From: Planctobacterium sp047947135
GTDB taxonomy: Bacteria > Pseudomonadota > Gammaproteobacteria > Enterobacterales > Alteromonadaceae
Direction of reading: 5' to 3'
DNA length: 64,000 nucleotides
Assembly: GCA_047947135.1 (NCBI GenBank)
Contig: CP170457.1
Location: forward strand, 4,588,001-4,652,000
Part shown: positions 33,765-43,605 of the stretch, in pieces
Position numbering within the stretch: position 1 is the first letter of the stretch
How the letters are laid out: every line of letters starts with the position of its first letter
Program-made: the position numbers and the translations under genes
Notes under the pieces: model-generated
The model's input: only the letters and a program-made list of their open reading frames with translations
Databases searched by the model: none
What the model was told of the DNA's origin: nothing

Positions 33765-35093
33765 CTATTTGGCTTGCTGCAATAACTGCACCAAAGACGT
33801 CAGACTTTCATCATAGGGAATGATGTCTCTCATGCCTTGTTGTAAGAATTGATTGATTTTGGGTTCAGAGCGAATAGCCAGATCAATGCGCGGGTCAGTA
33901 CCTTTGGTGTAAGCACCAATACTAATGAGATCCCGGTTTTGCTGATATTGCGAGTAAATTTGACGTATACGACGCGCAGCTTGCATATGTTCGTCACTCA
34001 CAACGGCTGGCATGACGCGACTGATTGAGGATTCGATATCTATTGCCGGATAGTGGCCCGAATCTGCTAAAGTGCGCGATAAGACAATGTGTCCATCTAG
34101 AATTGCCCGGGCGGCGTCCGCGATCGGATCCTGCAGGTCATCCCCCTCAGTCAGAACGGTATAAAATGCCGTAATAGAACCTTGATTTTTGCTGCCAGTA
34201 CCGGCCCGTTCGACCAAAGCGGGTAAGCGAGCAAAAACGGATGGTGGATAGCCTTTGGTGGCTGGCGGCTCACCCACTGCCAACGCGATTTCACGTTGCG
34301 CCATCGCATAACGTGTCAGTGAATCGATAAGTAATAAGACATTCATGCCCTGATCGCGGAAATACTCGGCAATGCTCACCGCCGTTTCACAGCCTTTTAA
34401 GCGCATCAATGGCGAGGTATCTGCTGGTGAAGCCACAACAACTGATTTTTGGCGCTCTTCGTCACCGAGAATATCCTGAATAAACTCTTTTACTTCTCGT
34501 CCCCGTTCGCCCACCAGACCAACAACGACGACATCCGCAGAAGTACCTCGGGTCATCATACCCATCAGGACACTCTTACCCACACCACTACCAGCAAACA
34601 GCCCCATACGTTGACCGTTGCCTACGGTTATCATGGAATTAATGGCTCGCACGCCAACATCCAGTGGCTGGGTAATAGGTTTACGCATCAGGGGATTCAT
34701 AGGAGGACGAGTAAAAGGTACTCGCTCAGACGATTTAATCGCACCTAATCCGTCAATTGGATTACCGTTACCGTCCACAACACGGCCCAGCAATTCATGG
34801 CCCACAGCGATTCCTTCAAGTCTATCCAGCGGCTGTACGCGACTGCCAGGCACAATACCTTTTACGGCAGCAGTAGGCATCAAATACGTTATCTTCTCGG
34901 CAAATCCCACAACTTCGGCTTCAATTTCACCATCAACCGTTTGCACCAGGCACTGACTCCCGACAGGTAATTGGCAACCAACAGCTTCCAGGGTTAAGCC
35001 GATTCCCCGCACCAGTTTGCCTGCGGATACTGCCTTAGTTGAGGGAACCTGCTGTCTTAAATCTTTGACACGGGAAAGTATTTTTTGTGTCAT
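33765..35093 (-). CDS. fliI: Flagellum-specific export ATPase FliI
   Basis: This is an F1-beta-like ATPase of 442 residues with P-loop GLFAGSGVGKSVLM, Walker B VLLLIDSLTRYAMAQRE and the C-terminal export-ATPase segment SIGAYTKGTDPRIDLAI. It supplies energy for unfolding and delivering export substrates. The start is the ATG at 35093; a TTG one codon upstream is the alternative. Confidence 0.97.
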   Translation of the reverse strand: MTQKILSRVKDLRQQVPSTKAVSAGKLVRGIGLTLEAVGCQLPVGSQCLVQTVDGEIEAEVVGFAEKITYLMPTAAVKGIVPGSRVQPLDRLEGIAVGHELLGRVVDGNGNPIDGLGAIKSSERVPFTRPPMNPLMRKPITQPLDVGVRAINSMITVGNGQRMGLFAGSGVGKSVLMGMMTRGTSADVVVVGLVGERGREVKEFIQDILGDEERQKSVVVASPADTSPLMRLKGCETAVSIAEYFRDQGMNVLLLIDSLTRYAMAQREIALAVGEPPATKGYPPSVFARLPALVERAGTGSKNQGSITAFYTVLTEGDDLQDPIADAARAILDGHIVLSRTLADSGHYPAIDIESSISRVMPAVVSDEHMQAARRIRQIYSQYQQNRDLISIGAYTKGTDPRIDLAIRSEPKINQFLQQGMRDIIPYDESLTSLVQLLQQAK

Positions 35094-35098
35094 CAAGA

Positions 35099-35884
35099 TT
35101 AGCCTTTGAGAGAGGAGTCAGAGATACCCTGCTCCATTAAGAATCTGTCCACTACTTCACGAATGCGTTTTTCCAACGACATATCAACCGCATTATTTTC
35201 GGTAATTATTTCGCAACCTCCCTGTGAGGTGGATACCGACTCTACCAGAACCCAGTTATGCTGCTCTATCTCTTCTTCACTAAAGTGCTGTCTGACCAGT
35301 TTAAAATCTTCCGGATGCAAGTGAATTTCGTAACGTTGTTCTTGCACCGGTAACACCTTAAGAGCAGCCTTTAGCGCCTGAAAAATGACATTTTCGTTTA
35401 ACTGGGTTTCAACTTGTATCACTGAGCGCGCCAGACCAACAGCCAATTGTAGCAACTCGACTTCCAGTTCTTCTTCCACCATAGTAATCGGTGTCTGCAA
35501 GGTTTCGTTCAGCGCTTGCCACTGCTGTAACTGTTGCTCTATGGTTTCGCGACCTTCTTCCAGACCTTCAGCCAGTCCTTTTTCAAATCCTTCTGCGTGC
35601 CCCGTTTCCAGGCCTTCGGTTTTACCTTCTTCAAAGCCAGCGGCCTTACCTTCTTCTTGACCTTGTTTGAAACCTTCTTCATAGGCTTCCTTGCGAATTG
35701 CTTCTATCTCTTCTGCAGTAGGCGGGAGGATCTCTTCTTCTTCTTCCGGCGCTTCCCATTTCCAGTTTTTACTGCGATTGAGCGCGTTGGTTTTGCCATT
35801 GTCCTGTGTCTTTTCCTGCTCGACAAATGGGGCATTCCAGGTTTTAAATTCTTTGGCCTGCTCTTCTTCAACAATATCCGCCAC
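35099..35884 (-). CDS. fliH: Flagellar assembly protein FliH
   Basis: This 261-residue protein has a long run of glycine-spaced helix repeats at about residues 78-112 (G-x3-G spacing, for example GFKQGQEEGKAAGFEEG), a recognised FliH feature, and a C-terminal domain related to the ATP synthase peripheral stalk (VGLARSVIQVETQLNENV). FliH binds and regulates FliI. The start is GTG with GGAG about nine bases upstream. Confidence 0.94.
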   Translation of the reverse strand: MADIVEEEQAKEFKTWNAPFVEQEKTQDNGKTNALNRSKNWKWEAPEEEEEILPPTAEEIEAIRKEAYEEGFKQGQEEGKAAGFEEGKTEGLETGHAEGFEKGLAEGLEEGRETIEQQLQQWQALNETLQTPITMVEEELEVELLQLAVGLARSVIQVETQLNENVIFQALKAALKVLPVQEQRYEIHLHPEDFKLVRQHFSEEEIEQHNWVLVESVSTSQGGCEIITENNAVDMSLEKRIREVVDRFLMEQGISDSSLKG

Positions 35885-35904
35885 GGGTTAATACTCCAAA
35901 CAGG

Positions 35905-36939
35905 TTACAAGAATTCTTCGCCGCCACCGCCGCCAAGCATAATTTCACCGGCATCCGCTAAGCGTCTTGCCACCGACAAAATTTCTTTCTGTGCCGTTTC
36001 AACTTCACTGATACGTACTGGTCCAAGCGCTTCCAAGTCATCCAATAACATTTCTGCAGCACGTTTTGACATATTGCTGGCAATTTTATCTTTCAGGGTA
36101 TCGTCAGCACCCTTAATCGCTTTGATAAGGACATCTTGTTGGACTTCTCGCAGAATCGCCTGAATCGCGCGATCATCTACATCGGCCAGGTTATCAAAGA
36201 CAAACATCAGATCTTGAATTTGCTGGCTCATTTCTTCATCTTGTTCACGGATTGAATCCATCAACTGACCTTCGATATTGGTATCCAGGTAGTTCATAAT
36301 ATCAGCGGCAGATTTCAGGCCGCCCATTTTCGCTGCCTGTGTACCCGCCTGTCCTGCGAACTGTTTCTCCATGATCTCGTTCAATTCTTGCAGTGCTGCT
36401 GGTTGTACTTCTTCCAGATTAGCAATACGCATCATCAGGTCGAGGCGTACTTTTTCAGAGAATTGCGACATGATTTCCGCCGATTGCTCCGGATCCAGAT
36501 AGGCCAATACAATAGTTTGAATCTGCGGGTGCTCATTTCGGATTATGCCTGCCACCTGCTTAGAATCCATCCATTTCAGGGAATCCAGACCTCGGGCACC
36601 GCCGCCGACCAGTATCTGGTCTATCAGGTTAGATGCTTTATCTTCACCCAATGCTGCCGTTAAGGCTTTCTTCACAAAGTCATGACTGTGGAAACCAATG
36701 GTACTGTAGTTTTGTATTTCTTCGATAAAGTGCTTATGCACTGCGGTAATCTTTTGCTGCGACATGTCATCCATGGATGCCATTGCCTGAACCAATTTCT
36801 GGACCTGCTTTGGCTCCATGTGCTTTAGGATCTGTGCTGCGTCTTCTTCAGAAAGGCTGAACAACAGGATGGCGGCTTTTTCAACGCCTTCCAGTTTACC
36901 AATGTCATAGCCTAAGTCGCTTTCTTCTGCATCACCCAT
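35905..36939 (-). CDS. fliG: Flagellar motor switch protein FliG
   Basis: This 344-residue protein has an N-terminal domain (VEKAAILLFSLSEEDAAQILK), a middle domain with the EHPQ motif (IRNEHPQIQTIVLAYL) and a C-terminal stator-interacting domain with charged helix FVFDNLADVDDRAIQ. It is the torque-transmitting ring above FliM/FliN. The gap to fliF is two bases. Confidence 0.97.
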   Translation of the reverse strand: MGDAEESDLGYDIGKLEGVEKAAILLFSLSEEDAAQILKHMEPKQVQKLVQAMASMDDMSQQKITAVHKHFIEEIQNYSTIGFHSHDFVKKALTAALGEDKASNLIDQILVGGGARGLDSLKWMDSKQVAGIIRNEHPQIQTIVLAYLDPEQSAEIMSQFSEKVRLDLMMRIANLEEVQPAALQELNEIMEKQFAGQAGTQAAKMGGLKSAADIMNYLDTNIEGQLMDSIREQDEEMSQQIQDLMFVFDNLADVDDRAIQAILREVQQDVLIKAIKGADDTLKDKIASNMSKRAAEMLLDDLEALGPVRISEVETAQKEILSVARRLADAGEIMLGGGGGEEFL

Positions 36940-36941
36940 CG

Positions 36942-38642
36942 TTATTCATCCAGCATTAACCAGCCACGTACCACCTGGGCAGACAGTTCTGGTTCGTTCG
37001 CAACCAGTGCTCTAACCGCTTTGAGCACATCTTCATCTTTGTGTAAGTCAGGCAGCATCAATGAACCATCCGCTGCGAAGCCTACTGAGCCTTCATCAAA
37101 CTCCTGAGTTAACATGGTGATGGTTTCGTCACCCAAGTCAAGACTTTGATCAACATTGAAGTCTTCGGTTTCAGTCGTATCTTCTGGGTAAATCAAGCGT
37201 TTCAGCATTGGACGTACGATTGCCAGAATCAGGACGATAATAATCAAACCACCCATGATCAATTTTAATGCACGCATTGCCCATGGCTGTTCCCATATAG
37301 GCACTTCTGTGGTGATATCTGCATCGACGCGACTAAACGGAATGCTCACCACCTCTAATGAGTCACCACGAGTCACATCAAAACCAATGCCACCTTGCAA
37401 TAAACGACGGATATTGAGTAGCTCCTGCTGCGCACGAGGTTGACTGGTCGTATTGCCTTCAGCATCGGTGGACTCAACATAATCTACGGCCACGGACACT
37501 GTTAATCTGCGAATGACGCCGGTTTGTTGTTTGGTGTGACTGATCGTCGTATCCAGTTCAAAATTCCGCGTCGCTTCTTTGTGAGTACGTCCGGGAGATG
37601 AGCGTGTTGCAGCTCCGCCAGTGGCATTCTGTGGAATATTCGATTCCAGTGGTGGCTGATTAGTCAATGCGCCAGGCACACCAGCTATAACACTGCCGAC
37701 GCTGTTTTCTTCAACCGTCATCTCACTTCTAATCGCTGGCAGGTCGGGGTTGTAACGTTTTTGAGTTTGCTCTACTGACGTAAAATCCATGGTCACATCT
37801 ACTTGAGAGGTATAATTACCTAGCCCAAGCACCGGGATCAGGATGGAGTCAATTTTGCCTTGGTATTCGGTTTCTCGTTGCTTTTCAATTTCATATTCTT
37901 TGCGGGAACGGGCTGATACTGAATCCTGCGACCCTGAATTCAGTAAGCGACCATTATTGTCGGTTACAGTCACCCGGTCTGGATCAATGTTATCGACAGC
38001 TGACGCCACGATATCAACAACCGCATCCACTTCTTCACCGGACAATACAGAACCACGACGCATAGTAATAACGACGGTGGCACTGCCACGCTTTTGCTCA
38101 CGCACGAAGACGTTTTCACGAGGTAAGGCTAACAACACTTTGGCACGAGCCACTGAAGACATTTCTTCAATGGTTCTGGCTATTTGTTGTTCCCGTGCGT
38201 GTTTTAAACGTTCTTTTTCAACTCGTTGACTAACACCGAATCCCATATCCTGCATGATGATGTCAGTGCCTTCTCCCGTGTCCTGGGTTAGTCCCTGACG
38301 GGCCAGATCCAGTTTAATTTTCTGGAACTGATTTTCATTGACGTGAACAACGTTGCCTTCCAGTCGATAATCAATCTCGTTTTGATCGAGATAATCCAAA
38401 GTATTGATAAGTTCATCAGTCGGCAATTTAGCTAAGGGACGATAGTCAGGCTCTTGTGCCCAAATAACGATAAAAATAGCGATCGCAACACAGATAACCA
38501 GTGCAATAACCAAAATGATTTGGCGCACCATGTCGGCACTGCCAAGGGCATCCATAAAACCGGATTTCTGCTCTGCGATATTATCAAGATCGCCAGAGTC
38601 GTCGGAAGGTATTGCCAGATCGGTACCAGTAGCTTCAGCCAT
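36942..38642 (-). CDS. fliF: Flagellar MS-ring protein FliF
   Basis: This 566-residue protein has two membrane helices (about 37-59 and 455-475) flanking large periplasmic ring-building domains (DYRPLAKLPTDELINTLDYL, IARTIEEMSSVARAKVLLAL). The cytoplasmic C-terminal tail (KAVRALVANEPELSAQVVRGW) binds FliG. It forms the MS ring that houses the export gate. Confidence 0.97.
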   Translation of the reverse strand: MAEATGTDLAIPSDDSGDLDNIAEQKSGFMDALGSADMVRQIILVIALVICVAIAIFIVIWAQEPDYRPLAKLPTDELINTLDYLDQNEIDYRLEGNVVHVNENQFQKIKLDLARQGLTQDTGEGTDIIMQDMGFGVSQRVEKERLKHAREQQIARTIEEMSSVARAKVLLALPRENVFVREQKRGSATVVITMRRGSVLSGEEVDAVVDIVASAVDNIDPDRVTVTDNNGRLLNSGSQDSVSARSRKEYEIEKQRETEYQGKIDSILIPVLGLGNYTSQVDVTMDFTSVEQTQKRYNPDLPAIRSEMTVEENSVGSVIAGVPGALTNQPPLESNIPQNATGGAATRSSPGRTHKEATRNFELDTTISHTKQQTGVIRRLTVSVAVDYVESTDAEGNTTSQPRAQQELLNIRRLLQGGIGFDVTRGDSLEVVSIPFSRVDADITTEVPIWEQPWAMRALKLIMGGLIIIVLILAIVRPMLKRLIYPEDTTETEDFNVDQSLDLGDETITMLTQEFDEGSVGFAADGSLMLPDLHKDEDVLKAVRALVANEPELSAQVVRGWLMLDE

Positions 38643-38658
38643 GACTCATTCTCCTCTG

Positions 38659-38985
38659 CTACACCGGCATTTGCATAACTTGTTTGTAGGCTTCCAGTAC
38701 TTTATTACGTACCTGCATTGTTGCCTCAAAAGCGATTCCGGCTTTTTCTTTCGCCACCATCACATCAGCAAGGCTGAGAGAAGGATCTCCCATTTCAAAC
38801 TTTTTCGCTTGTTCCTTTGAGTGTAACTGCATGCTATTCACGCCATCGATGGCATTACTCAGCATCTCAGCAAAGTTCGCTTGCGTGGGATTAACCTGCA
38901 AATTTTCTGTTGGAACCAGCTCTGCACGCGATTGTAGCGCCAGTGCCTGCATTTCACCGTAAAGAGATTGGGCTTTAATATCCAT
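38659..38985 (-). CDS. fliE: Flagellar hook-basal body protein FliE
   Basis: This 108-residue protein has the conserved C-terminal part DPSLSLADVMVAKEKAGIAF and MQVRNKVLEAYKQVMQMPV. FliE joins the MS ring to the rod. The ATG at 38985 has AGGAG about seven bases upstream and is preferred over a TTG eight codons earlier. It is the first gene of the fliE-fliJ unit, behind a sigma-54-type promoter. Confidence 0.96.
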   Translation of the reverse strand: MDIKAQSLYGEMQALALQSRAELVPTENLQVNPTQANFAEMLSNAIDGVNSMQLHSKEQAKKFEMGDPSLSLADVMVAKEKAGIAFEATMQVRNKVLEAYKQVMQMPV

Positions 38986-39031
38986 CACTTTCTCCTGAGT
39001 GATTGTCAATAAATCATCTACAGTGATTAAA

Positions 39032-39046
39032 GCAAAAGGAATGCCA
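39032..39046 (-). promoter_or_regulatory. Sigma-54-type promoter upstream of fliE
   Basis: On the minus strand the sequence reads TTGGCAT-TCCTT-TTGCT: -24 TGGC and -12 TTGC at canonical spacing, with a predicted leader of about 35 bases before the fliE ATG. The 208-base gap between flrC and fliE otherwise contains the flrC terminator and AT-rich sequence. FlrC is the expected activator by analogy with Vibrio. Confidence 0.82.
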
Positions 39047-39103
39047 AGTTTTATTTATTATAAATCAACAACTTAGGAAGATATGCCGAGCGGCAAAATA
39101 TTG

Positions 39104-39137
39104 ACAAAAACCCAACTGCCAGAAATCGTCAGTTGGG
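39104..39137 (-). terminator. Intrinsic terminator after flrC
   Basis: On the minus strand an 8-bp perfect stem CCCAACTG/CAGTTGGG around an 11-base loop is followed by TTTTTGT. It separates the flrBC transcript from the fliE operon. Confidence 0.9.
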
Positions 39138-39193
39138 TAAAGTAAGATTATGGATAATTCTTGATCTAAAAGATGGCAAGAAACGACCCGCCG

Positions 39194-40552
39194 TTAGGCT
39201 GGCAAATCAATGCCTTGAGAACGCATTTTAGCCAATTTGTAGCGCAACGTTCTGGGACTAATCCCCAGTTTTTCGGCAACATCTTTGCGTTTCCCGTTGC
39301 AACTTGCCAACATATCAAGAATGATTTGATTTTCCTGATGCTTCAACTCACTGCCTAACAAGTTATTCGGCTCTTGTTCAGTGACGACTTCAAGTTCGGA
39401 TTGCTCTTCCATCAGCTCATCAAAAGGTTGCTCATCAAGCATCAGGTCCTGACCATCAATAACCTCTCCCGAGCACAATATCAGCGCCCGTTGGACAACG
39501 TTTTCCAGTTCTCTGACGTTGCCGGGCCAACAATATTGGACCAACTTCTGGCGCGCAATAGCGTTGAGCTTAGGCATTGCCATGCCATGCAAAGCCGCAT
39601 GTCGGGAAATGAGATATTCTGCTAACGGCAAGATATCCTTTGGTCGCTGACACAACGGTAGCCAGGTTAGCGGGAATACATTCAAACGGTAATACAAATC
39701 TTCTCTGAATTTCCCTTCCTTGACCGCTTGTAGCAGGTTGCGATTACTGGTTGCCACAACACGGACATCCAGCTTAATGGTCTTGCGTCCACCAATTCGC
39801 TCTACTTCTTTTTCCTGCAATACCCGTAACAGCTTAGCTTGCAGACCGAGATCCATTTCAGTCACTTCATCAAGCATAATTGTGCCATGCTGCGCCTGTT
39901 CGAACTTCCCGGCTGATGACTGGTAGGCACCGGTAAAAGCGCCTTTTTCATAGCCGAACATAGTGGCTTCTAACATATTTTCCGGAATGGCCGCACAGTT
40001 GATCGCGATAAATGGATTATTGCTGCGGCTGGACTGGGAATGAATATAGCGAGCCAGTACTTCCTTACCTGCACCACTCGGACCCAGAACCATCACAGTT
40101 GCATCTGTGACGGCGACTTTCTGTGCCAGATGTAATAGGCGTTTACTGCTGTCTTCAGCAACAATGGGGGTGCAGGCTTCCTGCTTTTGATCAGGCACAT
40201 AGCTTTTAATCAAATTTAAAAGTTCGTCAGGTGCAAAAGGTTTTGCTAAATAGTCACTGGCGCCACATTGCATTGCTTTGACCGCATCATCTATCTGAGC
40301 ATATGCTGTCATCAGAATCATCGGCATATTGGGAAACTTGTTCTTCACCACTGGCAAGAGTTGCAACCCGGTCATGCCTTGCATCTGAATATCGCTGACA
40401 ATTAAATCGACCGCTTCTTCATTAAGCTTTGAAATAGCTGATTCTGCTGCATCGCAGGCCACAACGTCATACCCTGCTAATTCCAGGGTATCAACTAAGG
40501 CTTCCTGCAGCCCGGAATCGTCTTCAACTAATAAAATTTTTGCCTGACTCAT
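39194..40552 (-). CDS. flrC: Sigma-54-dependent flagellar response regulator FlrC (FleR)
   Basis: This 452-residue protein has a receiver domain (phosphoacceptor D54 in IVSDIQMQGM), a sigma-54 AAA+ domain (P-loop GPSGAGKEVLARYI, sigma-contact loop YEKGAFTGAYQ) and a Fis-type helix-turn-helix (KRKDVAEKLGISPRTLRYKLAKM). It is the partner of FlrB and is expected to activate hook and basal-body promoters. The ATG overlaps the flrB stop as ATGA. Confidence 0.95.
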   Translation of the reverse strand: MSQAKILLVEDDSGLQEALVDTLELAGYDVVACDAAESAISKLNEEAVDLIVSDIQMQGMTGLQLLPVVKNKFPNMPMILMTAYAQIDDAVKAMQCGASDYLAKPFAPDELLNLIKSYVPDQKQEACTPIVAEDSSKRLLHLAQKVAVTDATVMVLGPSGAGKEVLARYIHSQSSRSNNPFIAINCAAIPENMLEATMFGYEKGAFTGAYQSSAGKFEQAQHGTIMLDEVTEMDLGLQAKLLRVLQEKEVERIGGRKTIKLDVRVVATSNRNLLQAVKEGKFREDLYYRLNVFPLTWLPLCQRPKDILPLAEYLISRHAALHGMAMPKLNAIARQKLVQYCWPGNVRELENVVQRALILCSGEVIDGQDLMLDEQPFDELMEEQSELEVVTEQEPNNLLGSELKHQENQIILDMLASCNGKRKDVAEKLGISPRTLRYKLAKMRSQGIDLPA

Positions 40553-41784
40553 ATTCTCTCCCCGACTTTATATTGCCTGCTTTTGTGCTCACAAAATGAA
40601 GTGGTATTTTTTAATTCTTTTGTTTTGGAATGCCTGGGTAGCACATCCTGTATATCCGTTTCGTGCTTAGATAATTGCCCGCTTTGCCTGGGCAATATAA
40701 TCTGAAATGAGGCACCGCCTGATATGTTGTTACGGGCAAAGACTCGACCCTGATGCGATCTGGCAACGGAATGTACTACTGCTAAGCCCAGTCCGGTGCC
40801 TTGCGGACGCGTGGTATAAAAGGGCTCAAACAGCTGGCTAAAATGTGCCACTTTAATACCCGGGCCATTGTCCGAGACAGTGATGCTGATTTCCTCATCA
40901 GACGCGCTTGCAGACAATTGAATTTGCGTGTCACGCCCACCAATTTCCAGCGCATTGTGAATCAGATTATGCAGTGCACCTTTAAGCGCAACGGTATTGC
41001 CAAGAATCAGTAACGGCTCATCAGATGGCAATAAACTGATTTGGCTGCCCTGTGCACGCGCAGCTTCGCTGCAATCAGCAAGTGTGTTTTGTAAAAATGG
41101 TTGTACGTTGATCTGCTCAACCACCTGCTGTGTGTCACTGCGGGCAAACAACAACATATCGTTAACTTGAGACTCCAAATCCTTCAAGCGATTTAACAAC
41201 TTACCTGAAAAACGTTTAATCGCGTTCGGCTGCACAGTGGGATTATTTAAATTCGCCGCATACAACATGGCGGCTGACAACGGGGTGCGGATTTGATGCG
41301 CCAAAGACGCCACCATCTTGCCCAGTGAATAGAGCTTTTGCATATGACTGACTTTGCTTTGCAATGCTCGGGTTTCGGTCAGATCAGTTAAATGTATCAG
41401 TTGACCGGCATAGCCGGGAATGCTGGAAACAGACAATTTGATTCGGCGTCCGTCCACCAGAGAAATCTCCAGACCATCATCTTTTCGTGGCTTAAAAGCA
41501 CGCTCGATGATATCTCGCCAAGGCTGTTGTTCTAGTGGTTCACCCAATAGGTCTACTGCGATTTTATTGGCTACCTGAACACAGCCATGGTTGTCCAGCA
41601 GTACAACTCCCGCAGGAATGGCCTGCAAAACACGCGTAATAGTATCATGCTGGGAACTGTGCCCTTCGAAATAAAGTGAATGCGGCAGGTTATTATCTAC
41701 AAATGGATGATCGGCACTTTTACGGCCAACACAATCGTCGCTCGTTGTTTCATCAAACTGATTGTTGGCCAAAACCTGTGCCAT
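40549..41784 (-). CDS. flrB: Flagellar sensor histidine kinase FlrB (FleS)
   Basis: This is a soluble histidine kinase of 411 residues. A PAS domain (about 48-135) is followed by HisKA with H163 in SLAHQIRTPLSAA and a catalytic ATPase domain with DNGPGIK and GTGLGLAVVHS. No membrane segment is seen, as for FleS/FlrB. It phosphorylates FlrC in response to assembly state. The basic 50-residue tail after the ATPase domain is of unknown role. Confidence 0.94.
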   Translation of the reverse strand: MAQVLANNQFDETTSDDCVGRKSADHPFVDNNLPHSLYFEGHSSQHDTITRVLQAIPAGVVLLDNHGCVQVANKIAVDLLGEPLEQQPWRDIIERAFKPRKDDGLEISLVDGRRIKLSVSSIPGYAGQLIHLTDLTETRALQSKVSHMQKLYSLGKMVASLAHQIRTPLSAAMLYAANLNNPTVQPNAIKRFSGKLLNRLKDLESQVNDMLLFARSDTQQVVEQINVQPFLQNTLADCSEAARAQGSQISLLPSDEPLLILGNTVALKGALHNLIHNALEIGGRDTQIQLSASASDEEISITVSDNGPGIKVAHFSQLFEPFYTTRPQGTGLGLAVVHSVARSHQGRVFARNNISGGASFQIILPRQSGQLSKHETDIQDVLPRHSKTKELKNTTSFCEHKSRQYKVGERI

Positions 41785-41833
41785 GAATTCACTCTCGTCA
41801 AAATACAGTCATTACATTTCTGCATAAGTGAAA

Positions 41834-41848
41834 GCAGCAAGCGTGCCA
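41834..41848 (-). promoter_or_regulatory. Sigma-54-type promoter upstream of flrB
   Basis: On the minus strand the sequence reads TTGGCACG-CTTG-CTGC. The -24 box is perfect; the -12 box has CTGC in place of TTGC with the GC correctly placed. It is 50-64 bases before the flrB ATG in the 165-base gap after flrA. It agrees with flrBC transcription by sigma-54 and FlrA in Vibrio. Confidence 0.75.
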
Positions 41849-41949
41849 ACTTTTAGGTCATTGATTTAATTAGTTAAACTACATACTTTTTGATTGAAAT
41901 GAGGTGCCAAAGTATTGGCGTAGGGAAGAGGTAATATCCGCAAAGAGGA

Positions 41950-43386
41950 TTATTTTGCAATATTATATTTACGCATTTTTTCTACGAGTGTGGTACGACG
42001 CATCCCTAAAAACTCGGCCGAGCGAGCAACTACCCACTCGTGCTGTTCTAGTGCCTGGGTGATCAGGTTGACTTCGAGATCAGATAAATATTCCTTTAAA
42101 TTGACACCATCCAATGGCAATTCCCCTTCTGGCAAACCAAAGGTTTCCTGACTGGACATATCATCCAACTCGTCATCATCTTCACCACCAAACAGCGCAT
42201 TAAATGCTTCTCTTTCAAGCAGCTCTTCCGGGTATTCTGGCGTGAATTCTTCGACCTGAATGTGTTGATACTTGTGAGGTAAATCAGCAACATCAACAAC
42301 CTGATTTGGACAGAGGATGATCAGTCTTTCCACCAGATTAGACAGTTCACGTACATTACCGGCCCACTTATGCTCCATCAGTGATGCAAGTGCTTCTTCC
42401 GTAAATCTGATGGATTTCGCCGCTTCATTCTCAAAACGCGATACCAGCTCCTGCAGCAGCAATGGAATATCTTCCTTTCTTTCCCTAAGCGCTGGGTTTT
42501 CAATTGGAAAAACATTCAAACGATAGTACAAGTCTTCCCTGAACTTACCGTCTTCAATCATGGTTTCTAAATTGCGGTGGGTAGCCGCCACAATTCGCAC
42601 ATTGCACTTGATGGGCTTGGTGCCACCGACACGCTCGTAGGTGCGTTCCTGCAGTACACGTAGCAGCTTCACCTGCATCTGTAACGGCATGTCACCGATT
42701 TCATCCAAAAATAGCGTACCACTTTCCGCCAGTTCAAAACGCCCTTTACGGCCGCTTACCGCGCCAGTAAAAGCGCCTTTTTCATGACCAAATAATTCAC
42801 TTTCTAACAGTTCACCAGGAATAGCACCGCAGTTAACTGGGATAAAGGGTCCGTCTTTTCGTTCAGATAAGAAATGAATATTGCGGGCAACCACTTCTTT
42901 ACCGGTGCCGGACTCACCTAAAACGAGAACTGTGGCATCAGTGGGCGCCACTTGTTCAATCATTCGGCGGATATTCTGGATCTCGCCACTTTTCCCTACC
43001 AGGCTACGAAACAGCTTGGTTTTATTTTGGACTGGGCCTTTCGTGGGTTTGCGCTTGATATATTCCTGACAGCGGTGTAACAACTTGGTTAACACCGGAT
43101 AGGTCACCGGCTCTTCCAGCGTCCCCATGACATTAGGAATGGATACCAGACTGTCGCCATTACCTACAGCAATAAATGGATAACTGGCAAATTTTTCGAT
43201 GACATCGGATGCCAATTCCGGATCTTCAGAGTCGATAAGCACCGCATCCAATCCCACAGACTGCTCAAGCGCGCCGATGGCTTTGTTAAAAGCGGCCGAC
43301 TCACACTGTTCGCCCAGAAATCCAACGATGGTCAGAAGACTTTGACGTCTGTTTTCATTTGAACTGATGACCAGAATGCGACTCAT
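41950..43386 (-). CDS. flrA: Flagellar master regulator FlrA (FleQ)
   Basis: This sigma-54 enhancer-binding protein has 478 residues. The N-terminal FleQ-type receiver-like domain begins MSRILVISSNENRRQ. The AAA+ domain has P-loop GESGTGKEVVARNI and sigma-contact HEKGAFTGAVSG, and a Fis-type helix-turn-helix at the end has MRRTTLVEKMRKYNI. It sits on top of the flagellar hierarchy and in relatives binds c-di-GMP and FlhG. The frame is open 25 codons upstream to a TTG, but the ATG at 43386 matches the usual start. Confidence 0.95.
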   Translation of the reverse strand: MSRILVISSNENRRQSLLTIVGFLGEQCESAAFNKAIGALEQSVGLDAVLIDSEDPELASDVIEKFASYPFIAVGNGDSLVSIPNVMGTLEEPVTYPVLTKLLHRCQEYIKRKPTKGPVQNKTKLFRSLVGKSGEIQNIRRMIEQVAPTDATVLVLGESGTGKEVVARNIHFLSERKDGPFIPVNCGAIPGELLESELFGHEKGAFTGAVSGRKGRFELAESGTLFLDEIGDMPLQMQVKLLRVLQERTYERVGGTKPIKCNVRIVAATHRNLETMIEDGKFREDLYYRLNVFPIENPALRERKEDIPLLLQELVSRFENEAAKSIRFTEEALASLMEHKWAGNVRELSNLVERLIILCPNQVVDVADLPHKYQHIQVEEFTPEYPEELLEREAFNALFGGEDDDELDDMSSQETFGLPEGELPLDGVNLKEYLSDLEVNLITQALEQHEWVVARSAEFLGMRRTTLVEKMRKYNIAK

Positions 43387-43553
43387 AGGTAAGATTTTGT
43401 AACCAAACGATTTATTTTTAGTATTTTTGTCTAGTTTGCTGCTGAATTGCTTTGGTTTCAAGTAAGTTAATGAAATATCTGTTATTTAATTCTGCTTAAA
43501 CAACATTTGCGCTAATACGGGCTAAATATTAAGCGCCCCAGCACTAAGGCATA

Positions 43554-43581
43554 CAAAAAGGGACTCATACGAGTCCCTTTC
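43554..43581 (-). terminator. Intrinsic terminator after the flagellin gene
   Basis: On the minus strand AAAGGGACTC-GTAT-GAGTCCCTTTTT forms a 10-bp perfect stem with a tetraloop and T run about 25 bases after the flagellin stop. The remaining 43387-43553 region upstream of flrA shows no sigma-54 or sigma-28 element. Confidence 0.93.
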
Positions 43582-43605
43582 AAATCTTCGTGTTAAGTCT
43601 ATTCA

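Noticed and set aside
35534..36163. 209-residue plus-strand open frame opposite fliH/fliG
   Set aside because: Shadow of the FliH and FliG coding sequence; its Phe-rich repeats mirror the glycine/glutamate repeats of FliH.
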